DNA of 64,000 nt, taken from Anaerotignum propionicum (GTDB taxonomy: Bacteria; Bacillota; Clostridia; Lachnospirales; Anaerotignaceae). Both the position numbers and the translations under genes were made by a program. Below the pieces are notes generated by a model. It was given only the letters and a program-made list of their open reading frames with translations. It was not told where the DNA came from and did no database searches. The stretch is from the NCBI RefSeq assembly GCF_024461735.1, contig NZ_JANGAD010000002.1:62001-126000 (forward strand), read 5' to 3'. Of this stretch, positions 25,270-33,747 are shown piece after piece (the stretch's first letter is position 1; each line of letters opens with the position of its first letter).

Positions 25270-28200
25270 ATGTTATCCAGACTTTGCATTCGTAAGCCTA
25301 TTACCACCATAATGATAACCTTGATGGTGTTCATTGCCGGCATTGTTGCATACAGCGGCCTAAACTTGGCATTAATGCCTAACGTAGATATCCCCGTTGT
25401 ATTGGTCAGCACCACCTATGTGGGTGCCGGACCGGAAGAAATTGAAAATCTTGTTTCAAAGCCCTTGGAAGACGCTTTGGGCACAGTAAATAATGTAGAT
25501 ACCATTACTTCCATATCAAACAGCAATGCCGCCCTTGTTATGGTACAGTTTGTGGATGGTACAGATATTGATATGGCGGCCATAGATTTAAGAGAGGTGC
25601 TAGATCGAGCAAAAAGCAGCTTGCCCTCAAACGCAGAAGAACCTGTAATTTTTAAAATTGATATGAATGCTATCCCCATTTATTTGGGTGTTACAGCAAA
25701 TAATTTAGACTTAAACGCATTGAATAACCTTTTGGAAGATGATATTCTTCCTCGTCTGGAACGTATCGAAGGCGTGGCTTCCATTGATCTAACCGGCGGT
25801 GTTGAAAAAGAGGTACGCATAACCGTTGATCCCACCAAGCTCGTGGGTTACGGCTTAAATGTAAACACACTCTCTCAAATATTGGCGGCAGAAAATATGA
25901 ACTTGCCCTCCGGTTCCCTTACACAAGGAGAATTGAATGTGCCTGTGCGTACCATCGGACAGTTTAGCTCCGTGGAGGAAATCAAAGATTTGCCCATAGG
26001 TACACCAACAGGAGCTATTATTCACTTGAGCGACGTGGCCAATGTTGTGGAAGTAGACAAAGACCAGAAGAATATTGCTTATCTTGATGGGGAACGGGGA
26101 ATCATGATTTCCGTCAATAAGCAGTCAACTGCAAACTTAGTTAAAACAAGCGAAAAGATTCAAAAAGAATTGGATGCAATTACTGCCCAATATCCAGAGT
26201 TACATATGACCATTGTTATGGATACCTCAGATTATATTAAGGATTCCATTTCAAACATTACAGAAACAGCCTTTTTAAGTGCTTTGATTGCATTTTTTGT
26301 ATTACTGGCGTTCCTGAAAAACCCCGTTACCTCTGGAATTATTGCAGTATCTATCCCTACCTCTATATTGGCCACCTTTGCGCTGATGTATCTGGCAGGT
26401 ATGTCCTTAAATCTTATTTCTATGGGCGGTGTGGCCATTGGTATCGGTATGCTGGTAGATAACTCCGTTGTTGTTCTTGACAACATCTATCAGTATTATG
26501 AGCGGGGATATAGCCCTAAGGAAGCTTCAGAAGAGGGAGCAAAAGAGGTTACCATGGCAATCACTGCCTCTACATTAACCACTGTGGCAGTTTTCCTGCC
26601 TATTGCCTTTGTAAAAGGTTCCGTGGGGCAGCTTCTACAAAATCTGTCCTTTGCGATTACCTTTTCCCTTGCATCATCACTTGTAGTGGCAATTACCTTT
26701 GTTCCTATGGCTTCTGCTTTGCTTTTGCAAAAAGACAAAAAGACGAAATTCCGCAAATACAAGAAATTTTCTTCTGCTCTTTCCAAGTGGGAAAATGCAT
26801 TGGAGCGTCTTTCACAATGGTATGAACGAGTAATTCGCTGGGCACTATCTCACCGCAAAACCACAGTGCTTACAGTATTGGCAGTGTTTCTTGCCAGCCT
26901 GATTACCGTTCCTATGACAGGTATGGACTTTATGCAGGAATCTGATGAAGGCACAGCCAGTGTTAAAATATCTCTGCCAAACGGCACTGAGTTGGAGACC
27001 ACTGATGAAGTTGTATTAGAAGCACTATACCGCTTACAGACCATTCCAGAAAATGAGACGGTATATGCCATTATTGGTTCCGATTCTATGTCCAATAACA
27101 GTGCTGCAGCAACTGTTTATATGAACTTAATACCAAAGAGTGAACGTTCTCGCTCTACCGCTGAGGTGTGCGAGGAAATTAAAACATTATTGGGAGACAT
27201 CCCCGGTATAGAGCTGACAGTATCCGCTTCCCAATCATCCATGGGAGGTACGAGTAGCAGTGACGTAACCTTTAACGTATATGGATATGACAATAAAACC
27301 TTAATGGATGTGGAAGATGACGTTGTTGACCTAATCAGCAATATTGATGGCTTTACCGATGTGGAAGGCTCAACTGGAAGTACAATTCCAGAAGCTTTGG
27401 TAAAAATTGATCGAAGCAAGGCTTCCCATTATGGTGTAACAGCCGGCAGTATTGCCAGTACTTTAAGTACTGCAATCTCCGGAACAACTGCAACTCAATA
27501 TAAGGTAGATGGCTCTGAATTAGATGTTGTTCTTCGTTATAACACCGATGAATTAAACTACTTAACAGACTTAAATAACTTGACAGTTACGTCAGCTACG
27601 GGCACACAGATTCCTCTTTCCGCCGTTGCAAACATAGAAATTGGCGAAAGTGCAACCTCCATTACCCGTGAGAACCAAAAAAATTATATTTCTATCAGTG
27701 CAAACACTCCCAACTTAAGCGGAAGTGAGGCACAGAAACTGATTGATCAGGCTTTATCACAATACGATTTCCCCGAAGGCTATACCTATGCTTACTCAGG
27801 AAATATGGAAATGATGATGGATGCCTTCAGAAGCTTGATGATTTGTATGATCATCGCAGTGCTTTTGGTTTATATGATAATGGCTTCACAGTTTGAATCT
27901 CTGCGTTATCCGTTTATCGTTATGTTCTCCATGCCTTTGGCAATTACCGGCGGTATCCTTGGTCTTTTCATAACAGGCCATACCGTTACCATGCCTGCCC
28001 TAATGGGCTTTGTCATGCTGGTCGGCATGGTTGTAAATAATGGTATCGTATTGGTAGACTATGCGAATCAGCTGATGGATCGAGGCCTTAGCTGCTACGA
28101 CGCCTTAGTAACCGCAGGACCAAGACGTTTGCGTCCAATTTTGATGACCACCTTAACCACAATTTTGGGTATGCTCCCTATGGCTTTGAGCAAAGCAGAG

Positions 28201-28398
28201 GGTAGTGAAATGATGCAGAGTCTTTCCATTGGTGTTATTTTTGGTCTTGCCTTCTCCACCGTTGTTACCTTGGTATTTATCCCGGTTCTTTACCTTTGGA
28301 TGAATGAACGCAAAGAGAACAAGAAAACTAGAAAAACAGCAAGAAAAGAAAAGAAAGCCTTGAAAGCACATAAACCTGCCAAAAATATAACTACATAA
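25270..28398 (+). CDS. RND multidrug efflux permease (AcrB/HAE1 type)
   Basis: 1042 residues, full RND length. Twelve transmembrane segments in two halves with two large extracytoplasmic loops. TM4 holds the conserved GIGMLVDNSVVVLDNI proton-relay aspartates; MNLIPKSERSRSTAEV and VNNGIVLVDYANQL match the second half. Pumps drugs or other amphiphiles using the proton gradient. It starts 4 bases after the adaptor gene, and a lysine/arginine-rich tail closes the protein. Confidence 0.95.
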   Translation: MLSRLCIRKPITTIMITLMVFIAGIVAYSGLNLALMPNVDIPVVLVSTTYVGAGPEEIENLVSKPLEDALGTVNNVDTITSISNSNAALVMVQFVDGTDIDMAAIDLREVLDRAKSSLPSNAEEPVIFKIDMNAIPIYLGVTANNLDLNALNNLLEDDILPRLERIEGVASIDLTGGVEKEVRITVDPTKLVGYGLNVNTLSQILAAENMNLPSGSLTQGELNVPVRTIGQFSSVEEIKDLPIGTPTGAIIHLSDVANVVEVDKDQKNIAYLDGERGIMISVNKQSTANLVKTSEKIQKELDAITAQYPELHMTIVMDTSDYIKDSISNITETAFLSALIAFFVLLAFLKNPVTSGIIAVSIPTSILATFALMYLAGMSLNLISMGGVAIGIGMLVDNSVVVLDNIYQYYERGYSPKEASEEGAKEVTMAITASTLTTVAVFLPIAFVKGSVGQLLQNLSFAITFSLASSLVVAITFVPMASALLLQKDKKTKFRKYKKFSSALSKWENALERLSQWYERVIRWALSHRKTTVLTVLAVFLASLITVPMTGMDFMQESDEGTASVKISLPNGTELETTDEVVLEALYRLQTIPENETVYAIIGSDSMSNNSAAATVYMNLIPKSERSRSTAEVCEEIKTLLGDIPGIELTVSASQSSMGGTSSSDVTFNVYGYDNKTLMDVEDDVVDLISNIDGFTDVEGSTGSTIPEALVKIDRSKASHYGVTAGSIASTLSTAISGTTATQYKVDGSELDVVLRYNTDELNYLTDLNNLTVTSATGTQIPLSAVANIEIGESATSITRENQKNYISISANTPNLSGSEAQKLIDQALSQYDFPEGYTYAYSGNMEMMMDAFRSLMICMIIAVLLVYMIMASQFESLRYPFIVMFSMPLAITGGILGLFITGHTVTMPALMGFVMLVGMVVNNGIVLVDYANQLMDRGLSCYDALVTAGPRRLRPILMTTLTTILGMLPMALSKAEGSEMMQSLSIGVIFGLAFSTVVTLVFIPVLYLWMNERKENKKTRKTARKEKKALKAHKPAKNITT

Positions 28399-28462
28399 AA
28401 TTATTCTCATTCGGTATTGCTTTTCTCACCGAAAAGGCACTATACTGAAAGAAGGGTAAAAA

Positions 28463-28507
28463 GCCCGTTTTGCAATGCATATCCTTAGGGATGCAAGCGG
28501 GCTTTTT
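28463..28507 (+). terminator. Terminator of the marR-RND operon
   Basis: GCCCG...CGGGC outer stem with TGCAA/TGCAAG inner pairing, followed by TTTTTT. One of three related hairpins in the window (others at 55822 and 63016). Confidence 0.85.
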
Positions 28508-28585
28508 TCTATTGCCTGATGAAAAAAGGTATTTACTTTTTTAAAAGCTGTAAACCTGTTTGAATTACACGAGAAAGGAAACCTT

Positions 28586-29308
28586 ATGAAGCTTTCAAAA
28601 ATATCAGAACATATTTATTATATGGAACATGACCCTGAAACGGATCGTCCCGCCTTAGGTTATATCAAAGGAAAAAAGGGTGGATTTATGATGGATGCGG
28701 GAAACTCCGCTGCCCATTATCAACTTTTCATGGAAAAACTGCAGGAAAATCAACTGCCCTCTCCTCGTTATCTTTCTGTGACCCATGCCCATTGGGATCA
28801 TACCTTTGCCCTTTGGGCGACAGATGCTGTTACCATTGCGGGAGGGAAAACCAATAAGGAATTAGAAAAAATGTCCCATTGGACATGGGATGATGCCTCT
28901 ATGGAAAAACGGCTGGAAACAGGAGAAGATTCGGATTTTTCGGATATACATATTCGTAAAGAATATTCCCACCGCAGTGATATCAAGGTAAAAACAGCTG
29001 AAATCAGCTTTAATGGCTCCATGACCATTGATTTAGGCGATGTTACCTGTATTCTGCGAGAAATCGTTTCCCCCCATTGCAGGGACTCCGTAATTTTCCT
29101 GATTCCTCAAGATGAAGTGATCTTTCTGGGTGACTCCTATTGTTCTGTTCCCAAAGGTGAAGAATGGGTCTATGATAAGGTATTACTTACCGCCTACATT
29201 GATGAACTGGAGAGAATTGATTTTCGCCATGCCATTAAGGGGCATCATCCCCCTCAGACAAAGGAAGCGCTTTTGGCAGAATTGCGGGCAGAATGGAAAA
29301 AATTATAA
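28586..29308 (+). CDS. Metallo-beta-lactamase-fold hydrolase
   Basis: 240 residues. The metal-binding signature is THAHWDHTFA (near 65-72), with further ligands in VSPHCRDSVIF and the aspartate of FLGDSYC, and the last His in IKGHHPP. This is the general MBL-fold pattern of glyoxalase II-like or unknown hydrolases; no specific substrate can be given. ATG follows GAAAGGAAACC. Its own terminator follows 13 bases later. Confidence 0.88.
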   Translation: MKLSKISEHIYYMEHDPETDRPALGYIKGKKGGFMMDAGNSAAHYQLFMEKLQENQLPSPRYLSVTHAHWDHTFALWATDAVTIAGGKTNKELEKMSHWTWDDASMEKRLETGEDSDFSDIHIRKEYSHRSDIKVKTAEISFNGSMTIDLGDVTCILREIVSPHCRDSVIFLIPQDEVIFLGDSYCSVPKGEEWVYDKVLLTAYIDELERIDFRHAIKGHHPPQTKEALLAELRAEWKKL

Positions 29309-29320
29309 AACGTTATTAAA

Positions 29321-29347
29321 CGCACCCAAAAAATGGGTGTGTTTTTA
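29321..29347 (+). terminator. Terminator of the MBL-fold gene
   Basis: CGCACCCA and TGGGTGTG (one G.T) around a short A-rich loop, followed by TTTTT. Confidence 0.8.
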
Positions 29348-29360
29348 TTTTCAGCCATAT

Positions 29361-29395
29361 AAAAAAGCAGAAAAATAAATTTTATTTTTCTGCTT
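29361..29395 (-). terminator. Terminator for the minus-strand gene at 29549
   Basis: A perfect 15-bp stem of AAGCAGAAAAATAAA and its complement around one T, with six T after it on the minus strand. It lies about 150 bases after the stop codon. Confidence 0.75.
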
Positions 29396-29548
29396 GGGTT
29401 TCAATAAACTTTATGGAATCTCTGGTCTCTACTCAGCTGACCAAAATGGACGCTTCAAGAAATTGTAAGAGCCATCTATTTTCCCACTCCAACTTTCCTG
29501 AGGGGAAAAACAAATTTATTTCCAATCCCTCAAAATGAAAGAAATAAA

Positions 29549-30589
29549 TTATAAATCATATTTTATGGTAAAAGAGATGATTCCTGATTCGTTTGGTGCA
29601 ATGGTTTCGGGCGGTAAATAAAATCCTAGGCCATCTTTGGTAACATAAAATCCTACTATGTCCAAATTCTTTTCCAAACGCGCCTTAGCATTAGAATAGA
29701 AATTAGTTGGTTTCTCATCAATGAGGGCACCAAAGGAGGTCATCCAAAATCCTTGAAGTTCCTTTTCACTATCCCCTATCATATCAGAAAGGGCAAGCTC
29801 CTTTCCATTTGTCGCTGAAAACGTATGGGAGGTACAGCTTCTTTGGCCCTGCAATTCACCTGTATATTGGGTACTTGTCCCATAGAAGGATACAAATTTA
29901 CTGTCTTCCCTTGTTATTTCATAAGAACCTACATAGTAATAAGGGGAGAAGGATGTACCATTAGCTTTTGCAGTGTCATACTCGGTTTTGGCTTTTTTCC
30001 CATATGTATCCACATAAGCCTTGGCTAAAGCTTTGGCCTCTTCATTCAACGTTTTTTCCATTTGGCTTGCATAACTTCCTTTGCTTTTTGGAATATCCAT
30101 ACGGAAGGATAAAACAACAGTTCCATCATCCGCCTTTACTGTAGTGGTATTACTATTCTCTGCTTCGGCTTGAGAAGAAATCACCGTCACCACATACCCT
30201 TGAGGATCCCATCCTACTTGTGCATCAAATGCCTCAGCAACGGTACGCAAAGGCACTAAGGTTCGCCCGTTCATAATACGAGCGGGTACTGCCATTGTAT
30301 ATTTCAGTTGTCCATTTTTATAAAGACCTGAATCGCCGATTTTTAACTTAACAGTATCTCCATTTTTCATAGAAGTAATGGTTTGGTCTGACTCAGACCA
30401 AGCAACCTCACTGCCCAAGGCTTGAAAAATTGCCCGCATAGGTACCAACGTACGATCCTCAACGATAACAGGGGGTTGGTCAAAAGTTATTCCCTGTCCA
30501 TCCACATATACTTGTATTGCTGGATATGCAAACACAGTGGCTGTCCATAACAAGGCAGCGGCTAAACTTGCCAATATTGTTTTTTTCAT
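29549..30589 (-). CDS. Secreted protein with copper-amine-oxidase-N-like repeats and DUF4163/DUF3298 region
   Basis: 346 residues. Signal peptide MKKTILASLAAALLWTATVFA. Residues about 25-135 carry two copies of the stalk/copper amine oxidase N-terminal motif (RTLVPMRAIFQALGSEVAW and RTLVPLRTVAEAFDAQVGW), which in Clostridia is a surface-attachment module. The rest (YVGSYEITREDSKFVSFYGTSTQY, then TFSATNGKELALSDMIG and GFYLPPETIAPNESG) follows the DUF4163-DUF3298 pattern of RsiV/PdaC-type proteins. Probably exported; function unknown. Confidence 0.88.
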   Translation of the reverse strand: MKKTILASLAAALLWTATVFAYPAIQVYVDGQGITFDQPPVIVEDRTLVPMRAIFQALGSEVAWSESDQTITSMKNGDTVKLKIGDSGLYKNGQLKYTMAVPARIMNGRTLVPLRTVAEAFDAQVGWDPQGYVVTVISSQAEAENSNTTTVKADDGTVVLSFRMDIPKSKGSYASQMEKTLNEEAKALAKAYVDTYGKKAKTEYDTAKANGTSFSPYYYVGSYEITREDSKFVSFYGTSTQYTGELQGQRSCTSHTFSATNGKELALSDMIGDSEKELQGFWMTSFGALIDEKPTNFYSNAKARLEKNLDIVGFYVTKDGLGFYLPPETIAPNESGIISFTIKYDL

Positions 30590-30605
30590 GGTTTCACACC
30601 TCTTA

Positions 30606-31124
30606 TTAGCTTTCTTTTTCAGAAGCTTCTTTTTCCTTTGTCAATTCTTCCGCCATTAATGCATATTTCATGGCTAATCCACCGCAATAGCCAATAATCT
30701 GCATACAGTTCTTCTTTCTAGCCTTTCCTTCAAACTCACCCATAGGTGCGGAAAGCTCCTTACAAATCAAGGTTCCGTAATGATCTTCAATTTCACGAAC
30801 CATCTCGCCAATCAAAACATAAATATCCTTTAACTCAGCAATTCTCTCCCCAACAGTTTCCTTTTCAAAGGGGTTTTTTCTACCAAGCACACCGCTTAAC
30901 GCCATCACTGCGCCTGTGATTGCGCCACAAGTATTTTTCGTGTTGCCCATGCCCGAACCAAAAGCCGTTGCTAAGGCAATGGTCTCTTTTGGCAAATCTA
31001 TCTTGTCCATATCAAAAAAAGTACACATTATGCATTCCGTACAGTTTAAGCCTTGCCGAAAATAATTGCTGCTGTTTTGCTCTGCCTGTTCTACCAATGT
31101 TAATTCGACTTTTTCCTCATCCAT
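30606..31124 (-). CDS. C_GCAxxG_C_C family protein
   Basis: 172 residues. The conserved cysteines follow the family pattern: GLNCTECIMCTFF, then FGSGMGNTKNTCGAITGAVMAL, and two further Cys in ICKEL and KNCMQIIGYCGGL. Such small proteins are predicted redox-active, possibly metal- or selenium-linked; function is unproven. It stands back to back with the ferredoxin genes, sharing the intergenic palindrome. ATG at 31124 sits 9 bases after GGAGG; a GTG one codon upstream is the alternative. Confidence 0.9.
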   Translation of the reverse strand: MDEEKVELTLVEQAEQNSSNYFRQGLNCTECIMCTFFDMDKIDLPKETIALATAFGSGMGNTKNTCGAITGAVMALSGVLGRKNPFEKETVGERIAELKDIYVLIGEMVREIEDHYGTLICKELSAPMGEFEGKARKKNCMQIIGYCGGLAMKYALMAEELTKEKEASEKES

Positions 31125-31159
31125 CACAAAAAACCTCCAAATTTTATTTTATTCTTCTT

Positions 31160-31174
31160 CGTAACAAAGTTACG
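31160..31174. promoter_or_regulatory. Perfect palindrome CGTAAC-AAA-GTTACG between divergent redox genes
   Basis: A 6-3-6 perfect inverted repeat 36 bases before the C_GCAxxG_C_C start and about 100 bases before the ferredoxin start. The size fits a dimeric regulator of the Crp/Fnr class; one such regulator is encoded 1.1 kb to the right. The match of site to regulator is inference. Confidence 0.5.
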
Positions 31175-31272
31175 GAATCAAATCTAAGTCTTGTGGTACT
31201 ATCATACCATAAATCAGTACTTTACCAAAACCATAAAAAACAATTTAATTTGAAATTGAAAGGATAATTTAT

Positions 31273-31473
31273 ATGAAAAAAATTGCAAAAATTAATTTAG
31301 ATAGATGCCCCCAAAATCATAGATGTCCCTCTTTACGGGCATGTCCCGTGGGAGCTTTAACCCAAGATAGTCCCTATTCTGCTCCCGTTATTCATGAAGC
31401 CCTTTGCATTGGTTGTGGAAAATGTGCCATGGTGTGTCCCAAAAAGGCCCTTTTCATGGTAAAGGAGGGCTGA
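31273..31473 (+). CDS. Small ferredoxin-like 4Fe-4S protein
   Basis: 66 residues. The C-terminal motif CIGCGKCAMVCPKKAL binds one 4Fe-4S cluster together with a Cys-Pro. The N-terminal Cys set (RCPQNHRCPSLRACPVGAL) is irregular: CxxxxxCxxxxxCP rather than CxxCxxCxxxCP, so the second cluster is doubtful or special. First cistron of a three-gene operon; the next gene starts one base after its stop codon. Confidence 0.88.
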   Translation: MKKIAKINLDRCPQNHRCPSLRACPVGALTQDSPYSAPVIHEALCIGCGKCAMVCPKKALFMVKEG

Positions 31474-31474
31474 T

Positions 31475-31675
31475 ATGAAACGAATTGCAGTTGTATCCAC
31501 AAAAAACTGTGTGTCTTGCGGCTGTTGTGAAAAAGCCTGTCCCAAAAACGCCATTGCCGTATACCGTGGCATCTATGCCAATGTAAATCAGGAGCTTTGT
31601 ATTGGCTGTGGTCTTTGCGTAAAAGCTTGTCCTGCCGATATCATCTCTTTAAAGGAGGTTGATATGGTTGGCTAA
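31475..31675 (+). CDS. 2[4Fe-4S] ferredoxin-type protein
   Basis: 66 residues with two regular cluster motifs, CVSCGCCEKACPKNAI and CIGCGLCVKACPADII. Likely an electron carrier to or from the membrane polyferredoxin encoded next, whose start overlaps its final codons. GGAGG of the previous gene's end (AAAGGAGGGCTGAT) serves as ribosome site. Confidence 0.92.
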   Translation: MKRIAVVSTKNCVSCGCCEKACPKNAIAVYRGIYANVNQELCIGCGLCVKACPADIISLKEVDMVG

Positions 31676-32240
31676 GAAAAAAAACTGGTACGACTACCTT
31701 TGGGTTGCTTCAGTCTTTTATCTGATTCTGGGGTTTTTTAATATACTTTTTGCATGGCTTGGTTTAATTTGTTTTCTGGTTCCCCTCATAATGTCTATAT
31801 CAGGGGGTGAAAAGGGTTATTGCAACCGCTACTGTGGAAGAGGTCAACTATTGTCTATCGTGGGAAAACGTTTTTCTAAGAATCTGCCAATTCCTAAATG
31901 GATCTTCAGCAAAACCTTTCGCTACGGCTTCTTAGTTTTTTTTCTGCTGATGTTTTCTCAAATGCTGTTTTCCACCTATTTGGTATTTGCAGATGCAAAA
32001 AGCCTGAAAGAAACAGTTACCCTTCTTTGGAGCTTCTCTCTGCCATGGAGCTTTGCTTCCTCATCCGCCCCTGTGGCTGATTGGTTGAAGCAATTTGCCT
32101 TTGGCTTTTACGGCGTTATGCTGACCTCTACGCTATTAGGCTTAATCACCATGCTACTGTTTCGCCCCCGCACTTGGTGCGTCTATTGCCCCATGGGTAC
32201 CATGACACAACTGATATGTAAAGCAAAATACAAAGAATAA
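31668..32240 (+). CDS. Membrane 4Fe-4S-binding polyferredoxin protein (NapH/NosR-like)
   Basis: 190 residues. Four to five hydrophobic segments (near 10-35, 80-105, 115-130 and 140-165) and two cysteine motifs, YCNRYCGRGQLL near 45 and WCVYCPMGTMTQ near 175, each of the CxxxC/CxxC-P type seen in NapH-like membrane iron-sulfur proteins. I start at TTG 31668, 9 bases after AGGAGG and overlapping the ferredoxin stop; TTG at 31659 touches the ribosome site. Probably passes electrons between the ferredoxins and a membrane partner. Confidence 0.85.
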   Translation: MAKKKNWYDYLWVASVFYLILGFFNILFAWLGLICFLVPLIMSISGGEKGYCNRYCGRGQLLSIVGKRFSKNLPIPKWIFSKTFRYGFLVFFLLMFSQMLFSTYLVFADAKSLKETVTLLWSFSLPWSFASSSAPVADWLKQFAFGFYGVMLTSTLLGLITMLLFRPRTWCVYCPMGTMTQLICKAKYKE

Positions 32241-32313
32241 TCTTTCAGTATCCCTCTTTTTGGGCATCATTTTTTATGGTGCCCGAAACTTTAAAGAAAG
32301 CCCACTCTCTTTT

Positions 32314-32976
32314 TTATTGAAGCAGAGCATAAAGTTCTTTTTTGTCTAATAAATGAATACAACCACGCCCCACAGAAATCAGCTCTTTTTCCTTCATTCT
32401 CTTTAGGGTACGACTGACAGCCTCTCTGGCACTGCCTATATTCTCTGCAATTTCCTCTTGAGTTAATCGTAGCGTATCACTTTTTCGCTGACTGCTTTCA
32501 TCAAGTAGATAGGAAGCAAGCCTTTGCTCCAAATTCAAAAACATCATTTGCTGTACCCCTTCCACCAAAGAGGACATCCGCTCCATCATCAGCTCAAGGG
32601 AAAAGTTTTTCACATAAATATTTTCTTGCTCTACCTTAGCAAAAACATCTGTGGGCAATAACAAGAGACTGCAATCTTCCGAAGCCTCTACCTCTACGTC
32701 AAAGGTAATCTGAGAAATGGCGCAGGACATGGTAAGCATACAAAACTCCCCCTCACGCAGGCGGAAAATCGTAGCCTTTTTGCCCTCTTCGGAAGTTAAA
32801 TATGCCCGTACACCACCCTTTAGCACCAGCACCATGCCTAAAGAGCCTTTTGCAGGGCTATAAATCAAATCTCCAAGTTGAAATTCCAAAGTCCGCATGT
32901 TTCTGCGTAAATAGTCCTTTTCTTCCTCCGTAAGGTGTGGAAAAAAAGGAAGCATTTCTATTTGATTGGGAACCAT
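32314..32976 (-). CDS. Crp/Fnr family transcriptional regulator
   Basis: 220 residues from the ATG after AGGAGGGG. An earlier in-frame ATG (33006) has no ribosome site. The effector domain (about 1-120) is cupin-like, with LGDLIYSPAKGSLGMVLVLKGG and REGEFCMLTMSC; the central dimer helix follows and the C-terminal helix-turn-helix is RLTQEEIAENIGSAREAVSRTLKRM. Cysteines in the effector domain (CMLTMSC, EDCS) could bind a cluster or sense redox, but no Fnr-type N-terminal Cys set is seen. It sits downstream of the ferredoxin genes and divergent from a short Crp-like protein. Confidence 0.93.
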   Translation of the reverse strand: MVPNQIEMLPFFPHLTEEEKDYLRRNMRTLEFQLGDLIYSPAKGSLGMVLVLKGGVRAYLTSEEGKKATIFRLREGEFCMLTMSCAISQITFDVEVEASEDCSLLLLPTDVFAKVEQENIYVKNFSLELMMERMSSLVEGVQQMMFLNLEQRLASYLLDESSQRKSDTLRLTQEEIAENIGSAREAVSRTLKRMKEKELISVGRGCIHLLDKKELYALLQ

Positions 32977-33015
32977 AGGACCCCTCCTTTTCCTTTTAAA
33001 AACCATCTACTTTTG

Positions 33016-33044
33016 ATTTTATGTTATTGTTTAAAAATTGTCAA
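33016..33044 (-). promoter_or_regulatory. Promoter of the Crp/Fnr gene
   Basis: On the minus strand TTGACA (33039-33044) and TAAAAT (33016-33021) with a 17-bp spacer. Confidence 0.75.
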
Positions 33045-33053
33045 CGCCACGCC

Positions 33054-33082
33054 TTGACGGAAACACTACTTCATGCTAAAAT
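33054..33082 (+). promoter_or_regulatory. Promoter of the short Crp-like gene
   Basis: TTGACG (33054-33059) and TAAAAT (33077-33082) with a 17-bp spacer. Its -35 box is only 9 bases from that of the divergent promoter. Confidence 0.75.
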
Positions 33083-33111
33083 CCAGCCATATCCCATGGG
33101 AGGTACAAAAG

Positions 33112-33480
33112 ATGAATGAACAATTAGATGCATTACTAGCCCTACCTATTTTCAGAAACATTTCCAAAGATGGATTGCAGACCATGATGGATTGTTTCTG
33201 CGCAGAATTTATTTCTGTAAAAGAGGGTGAACCAATCACAATGACTCAAAATCATGCCCTCTTCTTGATTGAGGGGGCAGTACCAGGGCTGAAAAAAGGA
33301 ACCTTTTCCCCTGCACCCAAGAAAGAAAATCCTTATGTTGCCCTTGAAGATAGTCAGCTTTTCATTTTGGACAGCCATATGCTCCTCTATCCTTGTTATG
33401 GGTGTTGTTTTTTTCATGCCCAGCTTTTGCAAAATATGCGTGAGGACGGCGTTGATCTAAATGCTTTTGAAAATGCATAA
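33112..33480 (+). CDS. Crp-like cNMP-domain protein without helix-turn-helix
   Basis: 122 residues from the ATG 8 bases after GGGAGG. The N terminus (NEQLDALLALPIFRNISKDGLQTMMDCFCAEFISVKEGEPI) is the usual opening of a Crp/Fnr effector domain, but the protein ends after a shortened barrel and has no dimer helix or DNA-binding domain. It carries four cysteines, three clustered (CYGCCFFH), a possible metal or redox site. It may be a truncated relic or a partner that modulates the divergent regulator. Confidence 0.75.
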   Translation: MNEQLDALLALPIFRNISKDGLQTMMDCFCAEFISVKEGEPITMTQNHALFLIEGAVPGLKKGTFSPAPKKENPYVALEDSQLFILDSHMLLYPCYGCCFFHAQLLQNMREDGVDLNAFENA

Positions 33481-33622
33481 GCATTACTGACTATAGAAAA
33501 AAACGATGAAGCAATGGTTCCCTTTCATTCTATTTCACGAAAGCCTGTCAAAATGCTATGAACCAAAAGAAAACCTTCTTCTATCATAAGATATTTATTA
33601 TGAAAATAAAATTTAACTTAAT

Positions 33623-33652
33623 CAAAAAACCCGCATAGCTATGCGGGTTTTT
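33623..33652. terminator. Bidirectional terminator between convergent genes
   Basis: Perfect palindrome ACCCGCATAG/CTATGCGGGT flanked by A- and T-runs on each side, serving the Crp-like gene (plus) and the histidine kinase (minus). Confidence 0.92.
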
Positions 33653-33747
33653 CATTTCATTATTTACTAATATTCTTGTCCCATTTTTCTTTGAAAAAGC
33701 CCTTTTCCCTTCCGCTTTTCCAAATATTATCCTAATTTGAAATTGCT

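Noticed and set aside
32250-32290. Hairpin GGGCATCA/TGGTGCCC as terminator between the polyferredoxin and Crp/Fnr genes
   Set aside because: The stem is fair but there is no T-run on either strand, so termination could not be supported.
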